DNA from: Chrysaora quinquecirrha
Lineage: Eukaryota > Cnidaria > Scyphozoa > Semaeostomeae > Pelagiidae
Direction: 5' to 3'
Length of the DNA: 64,000 bases
NCBI GenBank assembly: GCA_014526335.1
Contig: JACTAT010000105.1
Span: 1 to 64,000 of the forward strand
The notes beneath the pieces were generated by a model. That model did not search any database. It saw only the letters and a program-made list of their open reading frames with translations, and was not told the DNA's origin. Position 1 is the first letter of the stretch; every line of letters starts with the position of its first letter. Position numbers and translations under genes: made by a program. Shown here piece by piece: positions 56,701 through 64,000 of the stretch.

Positions 56701-59700
56701 TGTTTAAAACAGGCAGGAAACAACTTTATTATATGGTGTTCAGAATACGGCTGTCCAGACCGGCAAAGGGGCAATCTGATTGAAAGTTTGTAAAAGTTTG
56801 TAAAATTTCTAGACCTATTTATTGCTTGATATCGTACTACAAACATCTTTGACGCGATTTTGCCACTTTTCTGACCAAATTAAAGTCAAACTTTCGACTT
56901 TTCTTCAATTTGCCACCCACTTTTATGGGGTTTTGGTTAAAATCATACCCATGTTTAGAGAATTTCAGTGCCCAAAACCCACCCATATGGGCGGCACATA
57001 CCCGTACCCGAATTATACTAAGTACCCCCCCCCCCCGGGAAGCCGTATTGACCTGTGTTGAGATAACAAAGTGATATAGCCGCATAATTTCTTATTGATC
57101 AAGTGAGAGAGACTGAGATGGGAAAATGAAATACTGACAAACAATGTTTCTTGAGTAAACATTCTCCAACAAAGTTAGAAAATATTTTCCATCGCTTTTA
57201 ACAGCATCCAATAAAGCCTTTATTGAACAACTGCTTGGTCACTGCAGGAAAATATTTGGACCTCAGCTTCTTGAATGGACCACACTGTGTTCGTTCCACA
57301 CAAAATGCTTAGGTCCAAATAATTTCCAGCATTGACCTCGCAATCGTTCAATAACTGCATAGTCCACCACCACTCCAAGATGGGAAAATGAATTAATACC
57401 AGGGAAACCATGCTGAGGGTATCAGCTTAGAAGAACAGGCGGTACTTTGGGACTTTTACGTTATACACCTGAACTTATTTTGAAAATTCGAAATTTGTTC
57501 AGTTAGCCTTTACAAACAATTCCACATCTACTCACATGAACAGTCATTCCATCATTGACATTGTATTGCCTCAGAGTTGCATCATCATTGTCTAATTTGC
57601 AAACCAATTTGTTGTCCTTGTCAAAAAGTTCTAAACACATTGACTGTGACATGGCGCCAGTTATTAACTCCAGTTTTCCCTAAGAATATATTCAAAAATC
57701 AACAGCCATAAGGCCAAGCATTTAAAACATAGCCTATTGAATTGCTTTTAATTCAAACCACAAGCTGTTACAATCATGATTTTTTTACTCCACACAACAG
57801 AGTCAGTGCATTGTTCAGTAGCGAAAGACCTATTTATAGCCCAGTGGCGTAGGGGAGGTCTGTGGGGCCCTTAGTGACGTAGTGGGACTGGAGCCCCTTG
57901 TTACCATGTCTAATAAGGAACTAGGAAGCTGAAATAGGAAATAGGCACTAGAGAATAGGGAATAGGAAACTGCAAGCATATCAAAAGCTTTTTGGACATT
58001 CATATTTTTTCGGCGGTTGCAACAACCACTTTACACAAAGGACTTCAGGTAATGATGAGCTAATCCTGCTCTAAAGCATCAACTTTGCAATATCAACAAC
58101 TTTCTCAATTTTAAGCAGTTTGTCATGTAAGAAAACACGTGAATTTCATCAAGAAAGATCTTTTCAGAAAGACATAATTACAAGGTTGGGGGCCCCTTGG
58201 AGCCTCGTATGAGCGGGGGCCCTTAGTTGTATGCCCTAAAGGTAACCACCATCAGCTACGCCACTGTTATAGCCTGCCCATCCTCTGACGCACATTACTT
58301 TTATGTTGATTCCCTTTAAACTGTCCAACAAGACCCATGTTTTGATTGGTAGTTTTAAACAATTTCACCATGCATGGGAAAACAAAAATGCAAACACCCA
58401 ATCTGGAATATGATACCTATATTAGATAGTTACTAGCCCTTGCCCGAGTGAGACCACCGCCTCGCAAGGACCTCCGCTTTCAAGGACTTCCTCTTCCCAA
58501 GGACTCTTGGGTGAGGGGAAGCCTTTAATTTGCGATACTTGCTCTCAATCTTAATCCTAATGTTAATCCTAATCTTACTTATACTCGTAATCTCAATCTT
58601 ATTCTTAGTTTTGGTATTTGTGTTAGACCGAAATTTAAAACTTGATGCTAATGTTTATCCTAGTCTTGAACTTAACATATAGTTAATCATAATTTTAATA
58701 TTAATCTTAATGTTAGCCTTGACTTAGTCTTAAACTTTAAATCAATCTCAATCTTGAATTTTAACTTAAGTTCAACTTAAATTTCAAAAGAAATTTAAAT
58801 CCGATCCTCAAGTTAAAATTTGTCTTAATGTTGATTGCAACATAAAAATAAAGCAGTTTAAACTTAACCGTTTACTGCTCATGTTCCTAAGGTCATGTTC
58901 CTTGGTTTTGTGTTTCTTGTTGCTGTTCAGTAATGCTCCTTTGTCCTACCTCAGCTTGTTCTTTATTACGGCCATCAGTCCTGTTTCTTAGCCTCGTTAT
59001 TGCTAATGTTCTTCAGTCCTATTTCTTTGCCATGTTACTCTCCTTCTTGTTTCTTTTCATGGTATTCAGTCCTGTTCCTTCTTCGTGTTCCCTGGTCTTG
59101 TTCTAATTAATGTTCCTCAGTCCTGTTTCTCGGTCCTGTTCCCCAGTCTTGTTATTGCTCATGTTCTTCAGTCCTGTTTCTTTGCTATGTTACTCCATTT
59201 TGTTTCTTTTCATTGTCTTCAGTCCTGTTCCTTGGTCTTCTTACCTAGTCTTGTTCTCATTCTTGTTCCTCAGTCCTGTTACTCGGTCCTGTTCCTTAGT
59301 CTTGTTGTTACTTATGTTCTTCATTTCTGTTCCTGTGTCATATTCCTTAGTCCTGTTTTTATTCATGGTCTTCAGTCCTGTTCCTTAGTCTGTTCCTCAG
59401 TCTTGTTATTACTCGTGTTACTCAATCTGGAATTCTATGTGACCACCCTTAGATTTATAAAAATTTTATTTAAATTCAACGCTGCTTGGATTTAATTTGC
59501 TAAAATCTATGTTGAAACTTGAATAGAGTAATGTTACATTTAAAACAGAATTTGATTTAAAATTTAATTCAAAGTCAAAAGGCGGAAGTTGCTGTCACTA
59601 CATGTTTTGCGGAAGTCATGCCAGTGATCACGCACGCCCAACAGCAAACAGCGAGGACAGCGAGGGGAAGATGTTTTTGAGAGCGAAAATTCGCTGATGA

Positions 59701-60194
59701 ATTCTAAAATGTTTTGAATCATTTCAAAAGGAAATCATCCGGTATGCCCAGAATATGTAAGCCCACAAGGAATCTCAGGGTAAGTTTAGTTAACAGAGCT
59801 TGGCGATTTAAAAACAAAGGCGCCAATTAGCCTCGGCGTCTTCTGACGAAAACCCATGCTGTGAAGACAATTGTGAAATTGTTCGAAACGTCGTGTTACG
59901 AAAGTCAAAGACGGGAAGCCCCAATTACCCCAGAAGAGAGTGAAAAAAGAGAAATTAGGAGGCGATGGCAAGCCTACCCCTTAGTCTACGAGGAAAGAAA
60001 GCAGTTCGAGTTGGGCAGCTTGCACGGCGACCGAAGAATGACTATCAGCAAAACGCGCGTAGCTTCGATCTCTGTTTTAGTATATACAGAAGTTTTACCT
60101 TGAAACTATGCAATGTAGCATCCAATGGAAATCTTCTTTCTGCACCAAATGAGGATACAGAACTTGTAATATGCAGATTCACCATGTCACCCAT
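53725..60194 (-). CDS. TBCB: tubulin-folding cofactor B (ubiquitin-like plus CAP-Gly)
   Basis: Six coding exons on the minus strand: 60194-60099, 57679-57536, 56477-56384, 55211-55023, 54003-53931 and 53848-53725. They give about 239 residues (human TBCB: 244). Residues 1-85 are the ubiquitin-like domain ([41 protein letters not shown]). Residues 113-150 are an acidic, helical linker (DTVR-like NTVRNFLK, then [13 protein letters not shown]). Residues 153-224 are a CAP-Gly domain with [30 protein letters not shown] and [16 protein letters not shown]. The protein ends DDEM, like the acidic DE-hydrophobic end by which TBCB contacts TBCE. TBCB works with TBCE in the cytoplasm to fold and take apart alpha-tubulin. 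The first ATG exon is preceded by TTTCAG, so a 5' UTR exon lies upstream. The end of exon 3 (donor at 56383) is weak and overlaps an inverted repeat; this junction is uncertain. Introns carry several MITEs. Confidence 0.9.
54313..54707. mobile_element. MITE with CCGGGGGGTA ends and 8-bp target duplication
   Basis: The terminal inverted repeat is about 43 bp: left CCGGGGGGTATTTCATTGTT ... CTAGACGTGCCGCCCA; right, reversed, CCCGGGGGTACTCCCATTGT ... CTAGATGTGCCGCCCA. The 8-bp direct repeat ATGTAATG flanks it (54305-54312 and 54708-54715). The 395-bp element has no transposase. An 8-bp duplication fits hAT-like and some other superfamilies. It is in a TBCB intron. Confidence 0.88.
55692..56398. 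repeat. inverted-repeat element overlapping TBCB exon 3
   Basis: An exact 18-bp inverted repeat, AAGAGGACATGTACAGTT, lies at 55692-55709 and, reversed, at 56381-56398; GCTCAA follows inside both. The right copy overlaps the last codons of TBCB exon 3. The 670-bp interior is non-coding and includes a perfect 30-bp palindrome. No clear target duplication is seen, so it is either a MITE inserted at the exon edge or an inverted duplication of the exon end. Confidence 0.6.
56238..56267. repeat. perfect 30-bp palindrome
   Basis: AAGTTGAGCACCTCG is followed directly by its exact reverse complement, with no spacer. It sits inside the inverted-repeat element of TBCB intron 3 and could extrude as a cruciform. 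Confidence 0.9.
56981..57039. mobile_element. fragment of the CCGGGGGG-ended MITE family
   Basis: One end only: ACCCATATGGGCGGCACATA, then AATTATACTAAGTACC and a long C run ending CCCGGG, matching the right end of the element at 54313-54707. I found no matching left end nearby, so this copy is probably truncated. It is in TBCB intron 2. Confidence 0.6.
57842..58266. mobile_element. hAT-type MITE with 8-bp target duplication
   Basis: The ends are CAGTGGCGTAGGGGAGG on the left and, reversed, CAGTGGCGTAGCTGATGG on the right, sharing an exact CAGTGGCGTAG. Flanking 8-bp duplications TTATAGCC are exact (57834-57841 and 58267-58274). CAGTGGCGTAG ends with 8-bp duplications are typical of hAT elements. 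The interior is non-coding. It is in TBCB intron 1. Confidence 0.92.
58545..58830. repeat. degenerate TTAATCCTAATCTT microsatellite
   Basis: A run of variants of TTAATCTTAATCCTAATGT gives way to CTTAACTTAAGTTCAACTT-like sequence. It is a low-complexity tract in TBCB intron 1. Confidence 0.75.
58880..59430. repeat. degenerate minisatellite of GTTCTTCAGTCCTGTTCCTT units
   Basis: About 25 imperfect units built on TTC(T/C)TCAGTCCTGTT(T/C)CTTGGTC fill 550 bp. The open frames here (for example 59085-59495) are artefacts of the repeat. It is in TBCB intron 1. Confidence 0.8.
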
Positions 60195-60743
60195 ATCTGA
60201 AAGAGGTATTAAACATTTGAGATATGGTAAAACTATCTGTCTACTTTAAGCTTAGAACAATGCAATGGATCGATAGTGCAAGAAAAATTGAAGATGATGT
60301 CGGTTGATGCTAGTATTGTATTGAATTTCATGATTGATGGAAAAGGAGGATGTCCTTTTGAATGCGGCTTAGGCTATTTATTGCATTGTTTTGCCTAACA
60401 TCAGTTGGAGTTGTTAGTTAGTTGGGCACACACATTTGCTTTCTTTGCAAGGTCTAGACTTTTGTGCTAACCAAAGGGAGTCCACTCAATAGTTCAGGGC
60501 TAGTCTAAGCAGTGCAACCCCAGTCCTCCCTCTCACTGTTTCAACCAGACTTCATGATTCTATTTGCCTTATGTAACAGAGAGCTTGGGACTCTCTTCAC
60601 TCTTTGTGGCACGTTTGACCTAGCTTTCTTTGCTTGGTGAATCTAAACCCACACAGTCATAGAGTCTGTGTCTTGATGTTAGAAGATGGCCCATCGTCAT
60701 CACTCTTTATCTAAAATCTTTTAGTTTCAGGGTCATGCATCAT
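60195..60743. other. upstream region of TBCB
   Basis: This stretch should hold the 5' UTR exon and perhaps the promoter of TBCB, because the ATG exon has an acceptor (CTCTTTCAG) two bases before the start codon. No clear donor, TATA box or CpG-rich core could be assigned. Confidence 0.35.
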
Positions 60744-61319
60744 CTACCTACAGACGTGGGTGGGGTGTGTCCTCTGCTTCTGTCTGTTGTTGAGTGTGTC
60801 CATACCTAGTCTGATAGTCTGTCCACGTCCACGTAAAACTACAGGAGGACGACTGTCTGGACCAATTTCTGGAGGAAATCGTGCCACCTTGACACAACTA
60901 ATGCTTATTATATTCATGATTATGAATAAAAACAAAAAAGATACCTGGTAACCTTGTTTTCTTGAGTTCCAACCGCTACCCGCTTGATCTACGCAGCTGC
61001 AAGCTGTCTTCTTTCTAGGCCTTTCTGCCTGTTTTTGTACCAATTTCTGAATTGAGCTGAATTGACGGTGGCTGGCCTCATTTGCATACGATGCGGGGGA
61101 TGAGAAAAGTATGTATAAAAACAACAAAGAAAATGTTTCACATAGCTTCATAATGAATTCGACAAAATAGTAAAACAATTTATACGCCTTTACACTCGTC
61201 TACAGTTTCTTCGTTATTTCTTCATGATTTCATTACGATGGTCCTTGGTGTCCTCCTTATAAATGAACGCCTGTAAATCTGGATATGTTTTTCCCATTCT
61301 TACTTCTTTAAGATTCCAA
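60744..61319 (-). CDS. candidate small secreted protein gene
   Basis: On the minus strand, TATTTTCAG at 61320-61328 precedes an exon starting at 61319. A start at 61151 opens MKLCETFSLLFLYILFSS then PASYA, a convincing signal peptide with cleavage likely after the last Ala. The mature part has NEASHRQFSS, QAERPRKKTACSCVDQAGSG and NSRKQ. The frame can continue unbroken to a stop at 60744 (GPDSRPPVVLRGRGQTIRLG) or be spliced at CAG/GTATCT near 60946. I do not recognise the family. A short upstream frame, MGKTYPDLQAFIYKEDTK and on (27 residues), lies in the same exon and could be a uORF or part of another product. A possible non-coding first exon ends at 61738 (GTGG/GTAAGG), below a promoter-like cluster. 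Exon structure is uncertain. Confidence 0.4.
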
Positions 61320-61421
61320 CTGAAAATAAATACAAACGAGTTAAAACTGATTTTCGTTTGATCATTGGCTAACACTACTTAAAGACCATTTTGGTTTAGC
61401 AACGGTTGCGTTGCTTTGACA

Positions 61422-61655
61422 TACAGTGAAAGCTCCATTAAGCCCCCCTTTCTTTTTAGCCCCCTCTCTATTAAGCCCCCTTCTTATTTTGACCACTTGA
61501 ACGTTCAGTGGTAAACGTTCAAAATTAAATGAAATGAAGTTGTAAAGGTGTTTCATATCCAAAACTTGTGTCTTAAGCCCCCATTCTCTAATAAGCCCCC
61601 CTCTTTGATAAGTCCACCCTCAAAAGCTTCCAAAACGAAATTAGCCCCCCATGGC
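61422..61655. repeat. TTAAGCCCCC-rich dispersed repeat
   Basis: It starts TACAGTGAAAGCTCCATTAA and contains six or more copies of TTAAGCCCCC or AAGCCCCCCT. The composition differs sharply from the flanks, and the start resembles transposon ends found in many invertebrates. The right end is not resolved. It falls in the intron of the candidate secreted-protein gene. Confidence 0.6.
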
Positions 61656-61780
61656 TAAATAGATAGACAGGGAAAAAACCATAACAATCTAATTACAGGG
61701 GTTGTCAAAGTTCTGAAAACGGTTTTGTGATCCTTACCCACTGGAGAATCCGAATCCGCCAGATACCAATCAAGATTTTG

Positions 61781-61802
61781 CTTCCGGTCACGTGACCATT
61801 GG
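61781..61802 (-). promoter_or_regulatory. CCAAT / GTCACGTGAC / CCGGAAG promoter-like cluster
   Basis: Read on the minus strand: CCAAT (61802-61798), the palindrome GGTCACGTGACC (61797-61786) and CCGGAAG (61787-61781), an NF-Y, bHLH-zip (USF/TFEB-type) and ETS arrangement. It lies about 45 bp above a GTAAGG donor at 61737, which fits a non-coding first exon for the minus-strand gene below. The motifs are visible; promoter function is inferred. Confidence 0.5.
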
Positions 61803-61953
61803 ATCGTCCAATTAACGGTCACAAGAAAATGAAAATTGAGATAGAGGCAATATGAACCCGCCATTCCAAAGATAGCCAAAAAAGATGAAATATATTCTAA
61901 AACATCAATGCTCTAGCGTTTTTTGTCTTCGAGATACGGACTATCAAAGTTGT

Positions 61954-61971
61954 ACTGATGACGTCATCAGT
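61954..61971. promoter_or_regulatory. palindromic CRE-like site
   Basis: ACTGATGACGTCATCAGT is a perfect 18-bp palindrome centred on the CREB/ATF core TGACGTCA. A second CTGATGACGTCAT occurs at 62157-62169. The pair may serve a promoter for an unseen transcript or may be part of a repeat. Confidence 0.4.
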
Positions 61972-62244
61972 GAAACATATTTCTGCTTTGCACGTCGAGA
62001 TATCTTTGAAAATTCGTTGGTATGATACATTTTAACTTCAAAACGTTTGTGTAAGTTGTTAAATAGTGACAATATACAGCTATTTTCCATTCACTTGGTT
62101 CAATACCCAAGATAAATGCGTATGATCATCAAAATAAGCGGACATTTAAAGGTTCGCTGATGACGTCATATTTCTATTAATAACACCAACATTACACGCT
62201 GTTTAAAACAAATGAAATCGCCTGAAACAGCCTGCTTTGCTTGT

Positions 62245-63303
62245 ATTTTATTGGCTTCTAGAAGAGAAGCAAGATTAAGAGGGACACTTGGGCGCATTCG
62301 TATTGTATTTCGTTGTCAGAGATGAGATTCTTGGATTTACGAAAGACGAACAACTAGGAAAGCATTAGCCAAGAATTTTCTCGTTAATCAAGAATTGGTT
62401 TATGTGAAGTGGCTCGAAGACTGTCAGAGACTGACCTAGTTCTAACTATAAGGTGCCGAATAGGGATCAGCGGACGTTATTTTCTGACCCCGTGGGCATC
62501 TTATAGAAAACCTAAGCTCATGGGTTCCCGGGGAAGTATCGTTGCAAAGTTGAAACCAGGGCGCTCCCTGGTTAAAACTTAAAGAATTGACGGAAGAGCA
62601 CCATCAGAAGTGGATCCCGCGGCTTGATTCGACTCAAAGTGGGAAAACTCACTGGTAAGGATTAACAGATTGAGAGCTCTTTCTATGGGTGGTAATGCAT
62701 GGCCGTTCTTGGTTGGTGGAGTGATTTGCCCGCTTAATTCCGTTAACAAACGAGACGTTAACCTGCTAAATAGTCACATGAATCTTGCTTCATGCCTGAC
62801 TTCTGAAAGGGACTGTTGGTGTTATCCATCGTGACGAACGCAATCACAGGTCTGTGATGCCCTTAGATCTTCTGGGCCGCGTGCGCGCTGCACTGACGAT
62901 AGCCCGAGTCGTAACCTTCCCCTGTACGTGTGGGTAATCTTGTCAAATATCGTCGTGATGGGCATAGAACATTGCAAGTATTGATCTTGAACGAGGAGTT
63001 CCTAGTAAGCGGGATCGCGCGCGCTGCACTGACGATAGCGCGAGTCTTAACCTTCGCCTGTACGTGTGGGTAATCTTGTCAAATATCGTCGTGATGGGCA
63101 TAGAACATTGCAAGTATTGATCTTGAACGGAAGTTCCTAGTAAGCGGGATCGCGTTGACTACGTCTCTGCTTTTGTACACACAGCCCGTCGCTGTTACCG
63201 ATTGAATTGTCTTGCAAGACATGGATTGGTACAGCTTTGTCCGGCAACGACTGAGGTGGATCACCGAGGACATGTTTAATTTAGAGGATGTCGTAACAAG
63301 GTT
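62245..63303 (+). pseudogene. 18S rRNA 3'-half pseudogene
   Basis: Co-linear with the 3' half of eukaryotic 18S rRNA: ATTTTATTGG, AGAGGGAC, GCATTCGTATTG, GAGATTCTTGGATTTACG, GCATTAGCCAAGAATTTTCT, GGATCAGCGGACGTTATT, AAAGAATTGACGGAAGAGCA, GAGAGCTCTTTCTATGGGTG, GGTTGGTGGAGTGATTTG, CACAGGTCTGTGATGCCCTT, TTTGTACACACAGCCCGTCG and GTCGTAACAAGG. It is not functional as written: the near-universal CACCGCCCGTC is changed to CACAGCCCGTC, a hairpin is inserted before the AAAGGAATTGACGG site, and a 136-bp segment is duplicated. No 5.8S or 28S follows. An inverted copy occupies 63363-64000. Confidence 0.85.
62883..63154 (+). repeat. 136-bp tandem duplication inside the 18S pseudogene
   Basis: Two copies of a segment starting GCGCGCTGCACTGACGATAG and ending TAAGCGGGATCGC begin at 62883 and 63019. 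They differ by a few bases (CCCGAGTCG versus CGCGAGTCT; GAGGAGTTCC versus GGAAGTTCC). Confidence 0.9.
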
Positions 63304-63362
63304 GTCAGTAAATGTCTGGGTAGTGGGTGTGACAATGTGTGGTCATGTGGCATCACTCGATA

Positions 63363-64000
63363 ATTACCCACACGTACAGGCGAAGGTTAAGACTCGCGCT
63401 ATCGTCAGTGCAGCGCGCGCGATCCCGCTTACTAGGAACTCCTCGTTCAAGATCAATACTTGCAATGTTCTATGCCCATCACGACGATATTTGACAAGAT
63501 TGCCCACACGTACAGGTGAAGGTTACGACTCGGGCTATCGTCAGTGCAGCGCGCACGCGGCCCAGAAGATCTAAGGGCATCACAGACCTGTGATTGCGTT
63601 CGTCACGATGGATAACACCAACAGTCCCTTTCAGAAGTCAAGCATGAAGCAAGATTCATGTGACTATTTAGCAGGTTAACGTCTCGTTTGTTAACGGAAT
63701 TAAGCGGACAAATCACTCCACCAACCAAGAACGGCCATGCATTACCACCCATAGAAAGAGCTCTCAATCTGTTAATCCTTACCAGTGAGTTTTCCCACTT
63801 TGAGTCGAATCAAGCCGCGGGCTCCACTTCTGATGGTGCTCTTCCGTCAATTCTTTAAGTTTTAACCAGGAGCGCCCTGGTTTCAACTTTGCAACGATAC
63901 TTCCCGGGAACCCATGAGCTTAGGTTTTCTATAAGATGCCCACGGGGTCAGAAAATAACGTCCGCTGATCCCTATTCGGCACCTTATAGTTAGAACTAGG
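63363..64000 (-). pseudogene. inverted copy of the 18S pseudogene
   Basis: Reads as the reverse complement of about 62435-63074, at roughly 98-99% identity by eye, including both copies of the 136-bp duplication. The 288-bp spacer (63075-63362) holds the 18S 3' end. The right arm reaches the end of the window, so the palindrome probably continues. Single-base differences between arms (for example GTGGATCCC versus GTGGAGCCC) show that the arms are separate sequences. Confidence 0.9.

Noticed and set aside
59085..59495. 136-residue ORF rich in VPQSC and LQSC words
   Set aside because: It is the translation of a degenerate minisatellite (TTCAGTCCTGTTCC units) inside TBCB intron 1.
59744..60103. 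Plus-strand gene starting [12 protein letters not shown] and continuing [18 protein letters not shown]
   Set aside because: It would need a ~50-bp intron and then a frame change, matches no family known to me, and overlaps TBCB exon 1 and intron 1 on the other strand, where the exon is well supported.
61655..61879. Minus-strand 74-residue ORF starting MAIFGMAGSYCLYL
   Set aside because: It spans a promoter-like motif cluster and a good GTAAGG donor, after which the frame has no convincing continuation; more likely 5' flank and non-coding exon.
63212..63574. 120-residue ORF across the 18S palindrome
   Set aside because: It runs through the rRNA sequence and the inverted arm and has no protein motifs.

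Overview
The window looks like nuclear DNA of an invertebrate animal. It is AT-rich, has multi-exon genes with 0.3-2.4 kb introns and standard GT/AG junctions, and is crowded with short non-autonomous transposons. A cnidarian is my best guess: the CCGGGGGG-ended and hAT-like elements resemble repeats I associate with corals and anemones. This is recalled from memory and untested. Nothing looks prokaryotic.

Layout. (1) 1-7333, + strand: the 3' part of a HECT-domain E3 ubiquitin ligase of the UBE3A/HECTD2 kind; its upstream exons lie outside the window or were not recognised. (2) 7618-8063, - strand: a decayed LINE reverse-transcriptase tail. (3) 10105-22047, + strand: a complete 11-exon lamin B receptor gene (Tudor domain, RS-rich linker, sterol C14-reductase-like membrane domain; 631 residues), its introns full of MITEs, foldback repeats and a tRNA-derived element. 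(4) About 23950-52440: a 28.5 kb satellite array of roughly 195-bp monomers with multi-monomer higher-order duplications. (5) 53725-60194, - strand: a six-coding-exon tubulin-folding cofactor B gene (about 239 residues). (6) 60744-61319, - strand: a possible small secreted protein below a CCAAT/CACGTG/ETS promoter. (7) 62245-64000: a degenerate 18S rRNA segment carrying a 136-bp tandem duplication and forming a large inverted repeat that runs off the window.

The three recognised genes are ordinary housekeeping genes (ubiquitin ligation, inner nuclear membrane/sterol reductase-like protein, tubulin folding) with no sign of acting as one pathway. The unusual content is structural: the satellite array with its hairpin-rich monomers and homopolymer-shrunken blocks, the palindromic 18S pseudogene, a transposon-like inverted repeat that overlaps a TBCB exon, and an LBR whose reductase core has lost a motif that is strongly conserved in the enzyme family. 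All splice models were made by eye, so exon ends should be read as predictions.
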